Shown here piece after piece: positions 51,720 to 61,852 of a DNA stretch of 64,000 nucleotides (position 1 is the stretch's first letter; every line of letters begins with the position of its first letter). The notes beneath the pieces are model-generated. The model was given only the letters and a program-made list of their open reading frames with translations, made no database searches and had not been told where the DNA came from. The DNA comes from Microcoleus sp. bin38.metabat.b11b12b14.051. GTDB taxonomy: Bacteria > Cyanobacteriota > Cyanobacteriia > Cyanobacteriales > Microcoleaceae. Made by a program: the position numbers and the translations under genes. The stretch covers positions 1 through 64,000 of the forward strand of contig NZ_JAAFKD010000015.1 of NCBI RefSeq assembly GCF_013299165.1, in the 5' to 3' direction.

Positions 51720-54700
51720 ATGTTCCAGCTAGATTTATTTCTTTACTTTGAGATTCTTGCATATTTTCTGGGACTATCGGCGAGCTTAGCCTTTGCCTTG
51801 GCGATTTATCTCAAGTGGCAGGGAAGGCCGCCTAGTCTGCCGCCAGCAGAGCAAGACCAGTTTCCACAATTAAACGGCGATTTATCCCCAAAAGTCCAAA
51901 ATCAGAAAAAGTTTTTGATTTTATTCAACTCAAATCCGTTGCAGCCAACTAACAACTTCTTGGGTACACTTTTCAGTATTGGTCGCTCTCTATTCTTCGC
52001 CCAGCAACAGCTCCCAACTGTGAATTCTTCGTCTCTTGTAGGGCTTTCCACCAGCCAAACCCTCAGTCAGAGCCGATCGGGTGGGATCGAGGAAAATCGA
52101 GATGGGCCGAATGCCGAGTGTTCTGCCAAAGTTAACACTTCCCCGCAATTAGAGGAAGACTTGCTGGGCGACATCCTAGCAGGTACTAATTCGCCGGGGG
52201 GAGCAGAATTTTTTGATGCCTTGGTTCGCCACTTAGCCTCAGCACTCGCAGTTCGCAGCGCCGTGGCTGCCAAATCTATGAAGTCGATCGAACGCGCCGA
52301 TACCCCTCCCGATCGATTGCAAGCGATCAGTTTTTGGCTCGATGGACAACAGCAGCCAAACTTTGAGTGCCACACGGCCAATACTCCCGAATCGCTGGTG
52401 TTCGAGCGGGGAATGTACTGCTGTCAAGACTCCCTGGGAGAAACCTTTCCACAAGACCGCAGACCCATAGTGACAGGTGCGTGCAGTTTCCTGGGAGTCT
52501 TGCTCAAAAACTCTTACGCCGAACCTTTAGGCATTATTTGTATTTTCCACGATCGACCTCTGGTACAATCACAGATTGCCAAATTCCAACTAATTCTCAG
52601 CATTTTTGCCTCTCGCGCCGCCGCCGAATTAGAGAGGCAGCGCCTAGAAGCAGCCCTGTGCACCGTAGAAGCCAAATACTGCGCCCTTGTAGAACAGATG
52701 CCCGCTGTCACCTACATTTCTCCCCTCAACCGCAACGCTGCCAAACTTTACATTAGCCCCCAAATCGAGACTTTTCTCGGCTATTCTGTAGCTGAATGGA
52801 AGGCAGACCCCGACCTGTGGCTGAAACTCGTTCACCCAGAAGACCGCGATCGCGTGTTAGTGGAAAACGCAGCACAGAAATTCACCGGTGGAGAAGATAT
52901 TTTTGGTGAGGCGCCGCTTGTTTCAGAATACCGCGCGATCGCCCGCAACGGCAAAGTTGTCTGGTTTCGCGATCGAGCGATCGCCGTTCGCGATGAAGGC
53001 AGTAAATCCGTCATCCTGCAAGGTGCCATGTTTGACATCACCGAGACTAAAGTCGCCGCCAGCGCCCTGCTCGAAAGCGAATATCGCTACTACACTTTGG
53101 CAAAAATACTGCCTGTCGGGATTTTCCGCGCCGACGCTGCGGGAGATTGTTTGTATGTCAACCAGCGATTTTTGGAAATGGCGGGACTGACGGCCGCACA
53201 GGCATTGGGTGAAGGTTGGGGTCAAAGTTTGCATCCCGAAGACCGATCTCGGGTTTTGAGCCAGTGGTATCGCGCCGTGCAAGATAAGTTGCCTTGCAAG
53301 TTAGAATACCGCTTTTGCAACGGCAACCTCACAACTTGGGTATTTTGGCAAGCAGTCCCGGAAATTGACCACAGCGGGGAAGTTCTGGGGTATCTGGGTA
53401 CGCTGACGGATATCAGCGATCGCAAGCAGGCAGAATTCGCCCTGCAACAGGCTGAAGAAAAGTACCGCAGCATCTTTGAAAATGCGATCGAGGGAATTTT
53501 TCAGACGACAGTTGACGGGCGCTACCTCAGTGCTAATCCTGCTTTGGCCAGAATTTACGGCTACCAGTCGGCCGCGGAACTGATCGCAAACATCTGCGAC
53601 ATCGATCGCCAACTCTACGTCGATCCCAGCCGCCGCGTTGAGTTTTTGCGCGCGATCGAAAAACACGGCGCTGTGTCTGAATTCGAGTCCCAAGTTTACC
53701 GCGCTGACGGCACCACCATCTGGGTTTCCGAGAATGGCAGGGCGGTTCGCGACACGATCGGCAATTTGCTTTACTACGAAGGCACTGTCGAAGATATTAC
53801 CCTTCGCAAAATCGCAGAAGAGAAGTTAGTACACGATGCTTTGCACGATACGCTGACAGGTTTGCCCAACCGAGCTTTATTTATGGATCGCTTGGGACAC
53901 GCGATCGAACTTTCCAAACGCCGTCCCGAGGTTTTGTTTGCGGTGCTATTTATCGATCTCGACCGCTTTAAGGTTGTCAATGACAGTTTGGGGCATTTAG
54001 TGGGCGATCGGTTGCTCATTGCGATCGCACAACGCCTGGAAATCTGTTTGCGTGCTGGAGATACCGTTGCCCGTCTCGGCGGTGACGAATTCGCTATTTT
54101 GCTGGAAAATATCAAAAACACTGAGGATGCAATCCAGATTGCCGAACGAGTGCAAGCACAACTCGCAGAGCCTTTTTACCTCAACGAATATCAAGTTTTT
54201 AGCAGTGCTAGCATAGGCATTGTTTGTTCCGGTTTGCCGCAGAATTCTACTACCAGCAGCGAAATGTCTAGTCCTGGAAATCTCCGAAATATCGATGGAG
54301 AACCTTCTGTGTCTTGCTTGTCTTCCGACTCCTCAATTGCCCCGGTACCGTTACAAATATTGTACGATCGACCAGAAGAACTGCTGCGAGATGCAGATGC
54401 TGCCATGTATCACGCGAAGGGATTGGGCAAAGCTCGTCATGAAGTTTTTGACTTAAGTATGCACACTCGCGCCGTCGCCCTTTTGCAACTCGAAAACGAT
54501 TTGCGGCGCGCTTTAGACTCCCAGGAATTTCAGCTTTACTACCAGCCCATCGTCTCTCTAACTAGCGGTACAATCGTCGGTTTTGAAGCCCTGCTGCGCT
54601 GGTATCACCCCCAGCGGGGTTTAGTATCTCCGGGCGAGTTTATTTTAGTAGCAGAAGAAACTAGATTGATTGTACCTATTGGTTGGTGGATGATGCGATC

Positions 54701-55259
54701 GGCTTGCCACCAGATCCACCAATGGCACCAAAAATTCCCAACAAATCGACCGTTGACTGTGAGCGTCAACCTTTCTAACGAACAATTTAAACAGCCGGAT
54801 TTAATCGCTCGCCTGAGCGAAATCTTACAAGAAACTCAGCTTGACCCCCGCACTTTAAAGTTAGAAATTACTGAAGGCGTCATCATGGACAATGCCGAAT
54901 CAGCCGCCGCTATCCTCTCCCAATTGAAAAATTTAGAAATAGAATTATATATTGACGATTTCGGCACAGGCTATTCTTCTTTGAGCCGCCTGCACACTTT
55001 TCCCACTGACGCCTTAAAGATCGATCGAGCTTTTGTCAGCCGCATGACTGAAGATGAAGGAAACGAAGCCATCGTACAGACTATTTTAATTTTAGCCAGT
55101 CATTTAGGCATGGATGTAATTGCTGAAGGCATCGAAACTATTGAACAGCTTAATTTGCTCAGAGCCCTGCAATGCGAATACGGACAGGGATACTTTTTCT
55201 CCAAGCCTGTAGACAGCATCACAGCCACACGTTTGATCGAAAGTCAACCTCAATGGTAA
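51720..55259 (+). CDS. Membrane PAS-GGDEF-EAL signalling protein
   Basis: 1179 residues. One N-terminal transmembrane helix (about 5-33) precedes a GAF-like region (about 140-310), three PAS domains (about 320-700), GGDEF with RLGGDEFAILLE, and EAL with GFEALLRWYHPQRG and DDFGTGYSSLSRL. Both motifs are intact, so it may synthesise and break c-di-GMP. A low-complexity insert (about 45 residues, including SSEMSSPGNLRNIDGEPSV) interrupts the GGDEF domain between its core and last helix. It is a close paralogue of 32304-35579 in the catalytic part but lacks the receiver and has a membrane anchor. Confidence 0.88.
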   Translation: MFQLDLFLYFEILAYFLGLSASLAFALAIYLKWQGRPPSLPPAEQDQFPQLNGDLSPKVQNQKKFLILFNSNPLQPTNNFLGTLFSIGRSLFFAQQQLPTVNSSSLVGLSTSQTLSQSRSGGIEENRDGPNAECSAKVNTSPQLEEDLLGDILAGTNSPGGAEFFDALVRHLASALAVRSAVAAKSMKSIERADTPPDRLQAISFWLDGQQQPNFECHTANTPESLVFERGMYCCQDSLGETFPQDRRPIVTGACSFLGVLLKNSYAEPLGIICIFHDRPLVQSQIAKFQLILSIFASRAAAELERQRLEAALCTVEAKYCALVEQMPAVTYISPLNRNAAKLYISPQIETFLGYSVAEWKADPDLWLKLVHPEDRDRVLVENAAQKFTGGEDIFGEAPLVSEYRAIARNGKVVWFRDRAIAVRDEGSKSVILQGAMFDITETKVAASALLESEYRYYTLAKILPVGIFRADAAGDCLYVNQRFLEMAGLTAAQALGEGWGQSLHPEDRSRVLSQWYRAVQDKLPCKLEYRFCNGNLTTWVFWQAVPEIDHSGEVLGYLGTLTDISDRKQAEFALQQAEEKYRSIFENAIEGIFQTTVDGRYLSANPALARIYGYQSAAELIANICDIDRQLYVDPSRRVEFLRAIEKHGAVSEFESQVYRADGTTIWVSENGRAVRDTIGNLLYYEGTVEDITLRKIAEEKLVHDALHDTLTGLPNRALFMDRLGHAIELSKRRPEVLFAVLFIDLDRFKVVNDSLGHLVGDRLLIAIAQRLEICLRAGDTVARLGGDEFAILLENIKNTEDAIQIAERVQAQLAEPFYLNEYQVFSSASIGIVCSGLPQNSTTSSEMSSPGNLRNIDGEPSVSCLSSDSSIAPVPLQILYDRPEELLRDADAAMYHAKGLGKARHEVFDLSMHTRAVALLQLENDLRRALDSQEFQLYYQPIVSLTSGTIVGFEALLRWYHPQRGLVSPGEFILVAEETRLIVPIGWWMMRSACHQIHQWHQKFPTNRPLTVSVNLSNEQFKQPDLIARLSEILQETQLDPRTLKLEITEGVIMDNAESAAAILSQLKNLEIELYIDDFGTGYSSLSRLHTFPTDALKIDRAFVSRMTEDEGNEAIVQTILILASHLGMDVIAEGIETIEQLNLLRALQCEYGQGYFFSKPVDSITATRLIESQPQW

Positions 55260-55371
55260 TTTGTTAGTTAACGTTTGACTGTTGGCTATTGGCTGTTTCT
55301 AGGAATAAAAACAGAGAGTGGGCTAGTTGTCTTTGGAAGTGAGGCTGATAGACTTACGGAAGTTATAAATT

Positions 55372-56439
55372 TTACCGAATAATAGTCTCCCAAACGCTAG
55401 AGTCATAAAAATAACAAACGTGAGTTTTTCCTAGGAAACGTTGGAGGAGAGAAGAAGATTTTGCATAAACTTTTTTGTAAATCATTTTATCTGAGGGACT
55501 TCCTTTAGGTAACGGAGTCTTAGCTGCCACCCAGTCTTGATTAGAATAGCAGTCAATCCAAGTATTTATTGTTGCATTGTTTAAGCATTTATTTATTTCT
55601 CTCTCTCCCCAATTAGATTTATAAGATAAAACCTTTAAAGTTCCCCCTAAAGTAATGTATCGAAAAGTTTTGTCACTGTGATAATCAGCCAGAGTATCTG
55701 TCGCCACAGCAACACCAAAACTATAAGCTAATATAGTTGCTCTATCATAATTATCGCTCTTCAATACGTCTTCGAGAAGATTTAATACTCTACCACGAGT
55801 CTTTGATCTGATTGTACTACCCTCTGTATCTTCCCCTAAATAGGCTGCGGAAAATTCACAGATATCAATAAGTGAACTGATGGGTAAAAAGCTTGATAAA
55901 ATACTAATAAAAAACCAAAAAGACCATCCTTTCATTGATTCACCAAAAAATCCAATCTTTTTTGCCATCTCCAGCGGAAATTCCGCCCCAAAAAAACTAT
56001 TTGTTTGTCCTATAGCTATCAAAACTGCCGCTAAAATTCCGTAATACCAACCTGTAAATAAAATAGCAGAAATAATAAAATTTATAAATAAAGAAGGAGA
56101 TTCCTTAACGGACAACCAAATAGGAGAAATCAACCAATATATCAAGACTTCACCACCTCTAATAAATTTAGTTTTTTCATCTTTTTGACTCAGTTTATTA
56201 CTAGCGAATACATCCATGTAATAACCTTCATAAATGTCAATTGTTTTGTACAACTCTTGTTTGTTATAAATAGAAAATCTTTTTCCTGTATGTCCTGCTA
56301 TTTTTATTTCACCGTCTTCTTGAACAGTAAAACTCTCTAGCTGCTCGCTTAAAGAGCTACAAAAATTTTCCATAAAGTCATTTTTTTCTTGAGTATTTAT
56401 ACCGGGTACTAAAATTATAACTTCATTAGGAACTGGCAT
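55372..56439 (-). CDS. Membrane-embedded alpha/beta hydrolase-like protein
   Basis: 355 residues, AT-rich relative to its neighbours. It begins PNEVIILVPGINTQEKNDFM, with a strand and oxyanion loop typical of lipases. The nucleophile elbow ILAYSFGVAVATD with Ser240 gives the G/A-x-S-x-G signature. The region between (about 95-195) contains at least two, probably three, membrane helices (SLFINFIISAILFTGWYYGI, WSFWFFISILSSFLPISSLI). The catalytic His and Asp cannot be placed with confidence. The composition and the lack of close relatives known to me suggest acquisition. A lipase or esterase acting at the membrane would fit; the function is not established. Confidence 0.55.
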   Translation of the reverse strand: MPVPNEVIILVPGINTQEKNDFMENFCSSLSEQLESFTVQEDGEIKIAGHTGKRFSIYNKQELYKTIDIYEGYYMDVFASNKLSQKDEKTKFIRGGEVLIYWLISPIWLSVKESPSLFINFIISAILFTGWYYGILAAVLIAIGQTNSFFGAEFPLEMAKKIGFFGESMKGWSFWFFISILSSFLPISSLIDICEFSAAYLGEDTEGSTIRSKTRGRVLNLLEDVLKSDNYDRATILAYSFGVAVATDTLADYHSDKTFRYITLGGTLKVLSYKSNWGEREINKCLNNATINTWIDCYSNQDWVAAKTPLPKGSPSDKMIYKKVYAKSSSLLQRFLGKTHVCYFYDSSVWETIIR

Positions 56440-56535
56440 AAACTTTGAGACCTTATAATAATAAAAAGCGTCTTTAATTCAAGGTTAACAGTTAACAGTT
56501 AACAGTTAACCGTCAACCGTCAACTGTCAACTGAC

Positions 56536-57054
56536 TTAAACTTTCGCTTCCAAAGACTTGAGAAACTCCGTATTTACCCCGGACTCGCGCGTCATGGCTA
56601 TTTTTCCAGTCCGAGCAATTTCCTTAATCCCAAATCTATTTAGAACTTGGACGATCGCCACCATCTTACCCGGATCTCCGACAACTTCCAAAGTCAGGGT
56701 ATCATCACCAATATCCACCACCCGCGCTCTAAAAATCTGAGCTAACTCAATTATCTCCGATCGCGTTCCGCTAGCAGCATTAACTTTCAGCAACATCAAC
56801 TCCCGTTCCACACAGGGAATTTCCGTTATATCCTGAACCTTAAGCACGTTAATCAACTTGTACAGTTGCTTCGTCAACTGCTCGATAATCTGGTCATCTC
56901 CCGGTACAACCATCGTAATCCGAGACACTCCCACTTGCTCCGCCGGGCCAACCGCTAGACTTTCAATATTAAAACCCCGACGCGCAAACAAACCAGCAAT
57001 TCGAGTGAGGACACCCGCTTCATCTTCAACTAAAACCGAAAGAGTGTGTTTCAT
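56536..57054 (-). CDS. ilvH: Acetolactate synthase small subunit
   Basis: 172 residues, the usual length. IlvH binds the catalytic large subunit and gives valine feedback control of branched-chain amino acid synthesis. The N-terminal ACT domain is seen as [20 protein letters not shown] and [20 protein letters not shown]. The C-terminal ACT-like half contains [15 protein letters not shown]-type residues and ends LKSLEAKV. The large subunit gene is not in the window, as in many cyanobacteria where the two are separate. Heptamer-like GTTAACA runs follow the stop at 56486-56510. Confidence 0.93.
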   Translation of the reverse strand: MKHTLSVLVEDEAGVLTRIAGLFARRGFNIESLAVGPAEQVGVSRITMVVPGDDQIIEQLTKQLYKLINVLKVQDITEIPCVERELMLLKVNAASGTRSEIIELAQIFRARVVDIGDDTLTLEVVGDPGKMVAIVQVLNRFGIKEIARTGKIAMTRESGVNTEFLKSLEAKV

Positions 57055-57476
57055 TTCTCCAAAAAAGACGCATTTCGTGCACTTCTACTGTCGCCAATTC
57101 GCCTTTTAGCAGAAGTGCACGCCCATTAAATCTGCCTGAGACATTTTATCCCGAGTTATTGGCCGTTCAACTCCGGGAAAAAACCTTGATAAATTTCGCT
57201 TTTACCGCAGTCTCGATCCCCCTAAATCCCCCTTAAGAAGGGGGACTTTGATAACACTCCTGTCCCCCCCTACAACCAGGGGGGTTAGGGGGGATCGGCT
57301 CGATCTCAACCGTAAACTCGCCCCTACCCGTTCTGATGGCACCCGAGCCAAGTTTTTTGTGTACGAACGTACACAATTCGTCGCTAGAATAAAAATATTC
57401 AGGTTTGGTGGCTGACCCAAACCACAATTTTGACATTAATTGGTGTCAAAACTGCGAAGTACCAAGCCACCATAAC
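57055..57476. other. Intergenic region with C-rich repeats
   Basis: It holds CCCCTAAATCCCCCTTAAGA and AGGGGGGTTAGGGGGGATCG segments (57217-57300), which form long imperfect hairpins and are common interspersed elements of cyanobacteria. A GTACGAACGTAC palindrome lies at 57361-57372. No gene is supported. Confidence 0.65.
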
Positions 57477-58289
57477 TTACAGAAAAACCCGGTGTTGCAG
57501 CGAAGGCATTTGGCGCCGGACTTGTTCGAGTCGATCGGGATTAATCTCTGCTACCGCCACACCCGGTTCCTCTCCAGCATCGGCTAAAACCACACCCCAA
57601 GGGTCTACAATCATGGCGTGACCGTGAGTTTGACGGCGGCCGTAGTGGTGTCCAGTCTGCGCTGGGGCGATCGTATAACAAGTATTCTCGATCGCCCTAG
57701 CTTGCAACAAAACCTTCCAGTGATCCTTGCCAGTGTAAGCCGTAAACGCCGCCGGCACGAACAAAACATCAGCACCCTTGTGTGACAAATGCCTGTACAC
57801 TTCCGGGAACCGCACGTCATAGCACACCGAAAGTCCCAGCGTCCCCAACTCCGGCGACACATAAACCGGCGGCAAATCTTCACCAGCTTTCACCGTGCTC
57901 GATTCCCTGTAGGTAATCCCGTCTGGCACATTCACATCAAACAAATGTACTTTTTTGTACCTTGCCACCTCAGTGCCATTTGGATCTACCAGCAAGCAAG
58001 TATTGTATACCTTCCCCCCCTCTGTCGGCACGGGAAATCCGCCGCCCAGAATCGTTACCTGGAACCGCAGGGCCATGGTTTTGATAAATTTTTCGCTTTG
58101 GAGTCCGATCGCCTCTGAAGAAGCAATCTTCTCCTCCTCTTCTCCCATAAACGAGAAATTTTCTGGTAAGGAAACTAACTCTGCACCCCGACGCACTGCC
58201 AGGTCTATTAATTCCTCTGCCTGAACCAAATTTTTTTGCAGGTCAGGCAAGCTAGTCATTTGAATTGCTGCGGCGATATAAGACTTCAT
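57477..58289 (-). CDS. Carbon-nitrogen hydrolase (Nit1-like amidase)
   Basis: 270 residues. The nitrilase-superfamily triad is visible: Glu43 (LPENFSFMG), Lys113 (RYKKVHLFD) and Cys156 (LGLSVCYDVRFPEVYRHL). The end includes ARAIENTCYTIAPAQTGHHY and the chain stops near LQHRVFL. The closest group by these motifs is Nit1/deaminated glutathione amidase, which repairs glutathione whose amino group was lost. An omega-amidase cannot be excluded. The gene stands alone on the strand of ilvH. Length is normal. Confidence 0.88.
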   Translation of the reverse strand: MKSYIAAAIQMTSLPDLQKNLVQAEELIDLAVRRGAELVSLPENFSFMGEEEEKIASSEAIGLQSEKFIKTMALRFQVTILGGGFPVPTEGGKVYNTCLLVDPNGTEVARYKKVHLFDVNVPDGITYRESSTVKAGEDLPPVYVSPELGTLGLSVCYDVRFPEVYRHLSHKGADVLFVPAAFTAYTGKDHWKVLLQARAIENTCYTIAPAQTGHHYGRRQTHGHAMIVDPWGVVLADAGEEPGVAVAEINPDRLEQVRRQMPSLQHRVFL

Positions 58290-58555
58290 CGATTCACAAT
58301 ATTAGTCATTAGTCAATAGTCATTTGTCATTTGTCAGCAGTCATTAGTCATTAGTCAGCAGTCAACAATGCCCTATGCCCTATGCCCTATGCCCTATGCC
58401 CTATGCCCTATGCTCAGATCATGTCACTGAGAAAGGCTATGTATAGTTTGAGAGTTTTGATGTTTGAGTTTTAAATTAACCTTTAACTTACAACTCAAAA
58501 CTCAAAACTCTCAACTTTTTGTCCCCAGATTTTGAAACCTAATTTCGGTCAAATC
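58290..58555. repeat. Heptamer runs before psaJ end
   Basis: ATTAGTC/ATTTGTC-type heptamers (58298-58360) and a TATGCCC run (58368-58412) fill the gap, with an AAAACTC run (58494-58512). The TATGCCC run is the same unit as near 46725. Confidence 0.85.
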
Positions 58556-58684
58556 TTAAGGCATCGGGTGGAAAAGCAAGTCAGGGAAAAAGCGGTTAAA
58601 TTCAATCAAACCGGCAGCTTGAATAGATATCCAGAGGATTGCCAATACTGGCGCGGTCGAAAGAAACTTGACAAAATATTGCAT
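58556..58684 (-). CDS. psaJ: Photosystem I subunit IX
   Basis: 42 residues: [20 protein letters not shown], then [18 protein letters not shown] and HPMP. PsaJ is a single-helix membrane subunit of photosystem I, beside PsaF, that helps bind chlorophylls and stabilise PsaF. The length (typically 40-44), the N-terminal 'KFLSTAPVL' and the FNRFFPD motif are diagnostic. It lies 119 bases after psaF on the same strand, the usual psaF-psaJ operon. Confidence 0.95.
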   Translation of the reverse strand: MQYFVKFLSTAPVLAILWISIQAAGLIEFNRFFPDLLFHPMP

Positions 58685-58803
58685 GAATTCTGCTCCTGAA
58701 AATTCGAGACAGTTGGTAATTGCCGATCGCTACTTGTGCTAATTGCTAACTTGCCGTTAATAAATTAACTGTTAGCCCTTAGCCCTCGCTCCATTTCCCT
58801 ATT

Positions 58804-59292
58804 TTAGCGGGGGGAAACAGTAATTTCGTCATCCTTGGCAAACATTTCACCAGTGGTGATTTCTTTGAGAGCTGCCAAAGGCCACAAAAGGCCACTCAGC
58901 ATACATTTGATTGCCACAGGAACGTCGATAATAATCTCTTTTTCCTCTGGAGTCGCTGATTTTTTGGCAATTTGCAGATAAGCCCGGCCTACCCAACCAA
59001 TCCAACCAGCCATATACAAGAACAGCAAGCTAGGAATCAAAAAGTCGCCAGCCTTGTCCAAGCTACCGTCTACGATTAAGTGCGGGTATCCTTCCGGGCC
59101 GCACATAGCTTGAGAATAGCGATCGAATCTTGCCTTGGCAGATGCGGGGTCGCCATTGGTAGAACGTGCATTTTTAGCCAGTTCCTTGAATTCGGGAGAG
59201 TCCTTGCACGGCACCAAATTGTAAGCCGAAGCAACTGGAGCAAAACTGATCCACAGACTAACCACTAAAATTGCAGCAAACAATCGTCGCAT
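58804..59292 (-). CDS. psaF: Photosystem I subunit III (plastocyanin/cytochrome docking)
   Basis: 162 residues. The N-terminal signal peptide (residues 1-23, ending SAYN) targets PsaF to the thylakoid lumen. The mature protein begins [15 protein letters not shown], contains a Cys pair ([20 protein letters not shown]), and ends with a transmembrane helix ([20 protein letters not shown]) and an exposed C-terminus. It forms the docking site for electron donors on photosystem I. The psaF-psaJ order and the divergent tsaD next to it match other cyanobacteria. Features and length are complete. Confidence 0.95.
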   Translation of the reverse strand: MRRLFAAILVVSLWISFAPVASAYNLVPCKDSPEFKELAKNARSTNGDPASAKARFDRYSQAMCGPEGYPHLIVDGSLDKAGDFLIPSLLFLYMAGWIGWVGRAYLQIAKKSATPEEKEIIIDVPVAIKCMLSGLLWPLAALKEITTGEMFAKDDEITVSPR

Positions 59293-59627
59293 GAAATTGT
59301 TTCCTTTTGTTACAAAACAATAAGTTTTTTTACAAGCATTTCAACTTGCCGATCCCGAATCCAGATTACCGCACTTGCTGACAGTGTAAAGTCTCCATCA
59401 CAGAGGCGGCAAAGCCCAAAAGAATGAGGGATTCGGGTTTTATAGGTCAGTGCGAGAGCTTAGCAATACCGCGAGAATATTTCACAGCTTGCATTACTTC
59501 GATCGCCAGGGCCTGTCAAACGGCTGCCAAATATCCCGCGAATAACCTGAGAACAGATCGATCCGGGGACTTGCGCCGAATTCGTTAAGCTAGCAATAGC
59601 TAACCTATCAAATAAAATTACCAGTTA
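59293..59627. promoter_or_regulatory. Divergent intergenic region psaF / tsaD
   Basis: The 335-bp gap must contain the psaF promoter and that of tsaD. No gene, repeat array or clear light-responsive motif was identified by eye. A GGCGGCAAAGCCC stretch at about 59405 is imperfectly palindromic. Confidence 0.45.
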
Positions 59628-60716
59628 ATGGCAACCATTTTCGCAATCGAAACAAGTTGTGACGAAACAGCAGCAGCAATTGTTAAGAATCGTCAAGTTT
59701 GCAGCAATGTTGTAGCATCACAAATTAAAATCCACGAACAGTACGGTGGGGTAGTCCCGGAAGTAGCTTCGCGGAGCCATCTAGAAATGCTAAATCAGGT
59801 AATTGCCCAGTGTCTGAGTGAAGCCAACCTGAGTTGGTCAGAAATTGACGGCATTGCAGCGACTTGTGCCCCCGGTTTAGTAGGTGCATTGTTAGTCGGG
59901 CTGACAGCGGCGAAAAGCTTGGCAATAGTCCACCAAAAACCTTTTTTAGGCGTCCACCACCTCGAAGGGCACATCTATGCTTCTTACCTAATCGAACCCG
60001 ACTTGCAGCCGCCGTTTTTGTGTCTGTTAGTTTCCGGGGGACACACTAGCTTAATTTATGTTAAAGATTGCGGCGTTTACGAAACAGTAGGACAAACGCG
60101 CGACGATGCGGCGGGGGAAGCTTTTGATAAAGTCGCGAGATTGTTGCAGCTAGGATATCCCGGCGGGCCGCTGATGGACAAATTAGCCGCCTTGGGGAAT
60201 CCCCAAGCATACCCCCTACCTGAAGGCAGAATTTCGCTACCGGGTGGTGGCTATCATCCCTACGACAGCAGTTTTAGTGGGTTGAAAACGGCTGTTTTGC
60301 AGTTAGTGCAGAAACTACAAAAACTAGATATTAATGCTGGTGGTGAAGGCGTCTTGGCTGCTTCTACAATTAATGATATTGCGGCGAGTTTTCAGGAAAC
60401 TGTAGCGAAGGGTTTAACTAAAAGGGCGATCGACTGTGCGATAAATTTCGGACTCACGACTATTGTAGTCGGTGGCGGAGTTGCAGCCAACAGCGGGCTG
60501 CGATCGCACTTACAAGCAGCAGCAGCCAAAAATAACTTGCGAGTATTGTTTCCCCCATTAAAATATTGCACAGACAACGCAGCAATGATCGGCTGTGCGG
60601 CGGCAGAACACTTGCAGCGAGGGCACACATCGCCGCTGACTTTGGGAGTAAATTCGCGGATGCCCGTTAGCGATGTCATGGAACTGTACAATTTGAATAT
60701 TGACGTTAACAGTTGA
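59628..60716 (+). CDS. tsaD: tRNA N6-threonylcarbamoyladenosine synthase TsaD
   Basis: 362 residues. TsaD, with TsaB and TsaE, transfers threonylcarbamoyl to A37 of tRNAs reading ANN codons. Visible motifs are [17 protein letters not shown] at the start, the metal-binding HHLEGHIYA near residue 107-115, [11 protein letters not shown] (ATP binding), [11 protein letters not shown] and [13 protein letters not shown]. The C-terminus [15 protein letters not shown] is also conserved. The start ATGGCAACC is preceded by ACCAGTTA. Its place beside psaF-psaJ is widely kept in cyanobacteria. The sequence looks complete. Confidence 0.95.
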   Translation: MATIFAIETSCDETAAAIVKNRQVCSNVVASQIKIHEQYGGVVPEVASRSHLEMLNQVIAQCLSEANLSWSEIDGIAATCAPGLVGALLVGLTAAKSLAIVHQKPFLGVHHLEGHIYASYLIEPDLQPPFLCLLVSGGHTSLIYVKDCGVYETVGQTRDDAAGEAFDKVARLLQLGYPGGPLMDKLAALGNPQAYPLPEGRISLPGGGYHPYDSSFSGLKTAVLQLVQKLQKLDINAGGEGVLAASTINDIAASFQETVAKGLTKRAIDCAINFGLTTIVVGGGVAANSGLRSHLQAAAAKNNLRVLFPPLKYCTDNAAMIGCAAAEHLQRGHTSPLTLGVNSRMPVSDVMELYNLNIDVNS

Positions 60717-61280
60717 CAGTTGACAGTTGACAGTTGACAGTATTGTAGGGTGCGTCGCCCTCAAAAATACCTAAATTCGATCGACAATCTCGTAGCGACG
60801 CACCTCATACCATAATTGAGTATTTGTAGGGTGCGTCGCCCTCAAAAATACCTAAATTCGATCGACAATCTCGTAGCGACGCACCTCATACCATAATTGA
60901 GTATTTGTAGGGTGTATCGCCCTCAAAAATACCTAAATTCGATCGACAATCTCGTAGCGACGCACCTCATACCATAATTGAGTATTTGTAGGGTGCGTCG
61001 CCCTCAAAAATACCTAAAAGTCGATCGACAATCTCGTAGCGACGCACCTCATACCATAATTGAGTATTTGTAGGGTGCGTCGCCCTCAAAAATACCTAAA
61101 AGTCGATCGACAATCTCGTAGCGACGCACCTCATACCATAATTGAGGAAACAAGCCCAAAAATTTCTTGTAGCAAGACTTTTTATAAATGGTATCTCAGG
61201 TGCGTCGCCCTAAGATTGTCGGTATTTATTTGGGATTTTTTGAGCGCGACGCACCCTACAATTACTTCTTTCTTCCTTCT
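60710..61280. repeat. Tandem 81-82-bp repeats with GCGTCGC palindrome
   Basis: After a GACAGTT heptamer run (60711-60740) five units start near 60744, 60825, 60906, 60987 and 61069. Each has TGTAGGGTGCGTCGCCCTCA, AAATACCTAAAATTCGATCG-type and TCGTAGCGACGCACCTCATA segments, so the ends GGTGCGTCGC and GCGACGCACC pair. A variant unit follows at 61165-61265. It is related to the array at 29560. Confidence 0.85.
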
Positions 61281-61290
61281 TCCTTAACCC

Positions 61291-61794
61291 ATGAAAATCC
61301 GCGACGCAATTGAAAGCGATTTACCCGCAATTGTTCAAATATACAATGCAGCAATACCTGGGAGAATGGCCACAGCAGATTTACAACCAATCTCAGTAGA
61401 AAGCCGCCTCGCGTGGTACAAAGAACATTCCCCAAATTCCTTACCGATTTGGGTAATGGAATCAGACCAAAATATCGTGGGCTGGCTGAGTTTTCAGCTT
61501 TTCTATGGACGCGCCGCCTATCAGCATACCGCAGAAATTAGCCTCTACGTCGCGCCCGATCGCCAACGCTGCAAAATCGGACAAAAATTACTGCAATCGG
61601 CAATTACCCAAAGTCCAAAATTGAGACTGAAAACCCTGATGGCCATAATTTTTGCTCACAATCAGCCTAGTTTAACTTTGTTCCAAAAATTTGGCTTTCA
61701 GCAGTGGGGATATTTGCCACAAGTGGCCGAACTTGATGGCGTGGAAAGAGATGTGATGATTCTGGGTTTGCGCTTGAGTACACAATCGCGATAA
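61291..61794 (+). CDS. GNAT-family N-acetyltransferase (Pat-like)
   Basis: 167 residues. The GNAT pattern is clear: KIRDAIESDLPAIVQIYNAA at the start, then AEISLYVAPDRQRCKIGQKL with the acetyl-CoA-binding Q/R-x-x-G-x-[GA] loop (here QRCKIGQKLL), and ANNQPS-type AHNQPSLTLFQKFGFQQWGY at the end. The closest pattern is phosphinothricin/methionine sulfoximine acetyltransferases. The substrate cannot be told from sequence. Its start follows the repeat array directly, so its promoter likely overlaps repeat DNA. Confidence 0.85.
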   Translation: MKIRDAIESDLPAIVQIYNAAIPGRMATADLQPISVESRLAWYKEHSPNSLPIWVMESDQNIVGWLSFQLFYGRAAYQHTAEISLYVAPDRQRCKIGQKLLQSAITQSPKLRLKTLMAIIFAHNQPSLTLFQKFGFQQWGYLPQVAELDGVERDVMILGLRLSTQSR

Positions 61795-61852
61795 GATTTG
61801 TGGGATGTTTGGAGTGCAAGTCCTATGATTTTTATGCGGACTGAAGTCCTCA

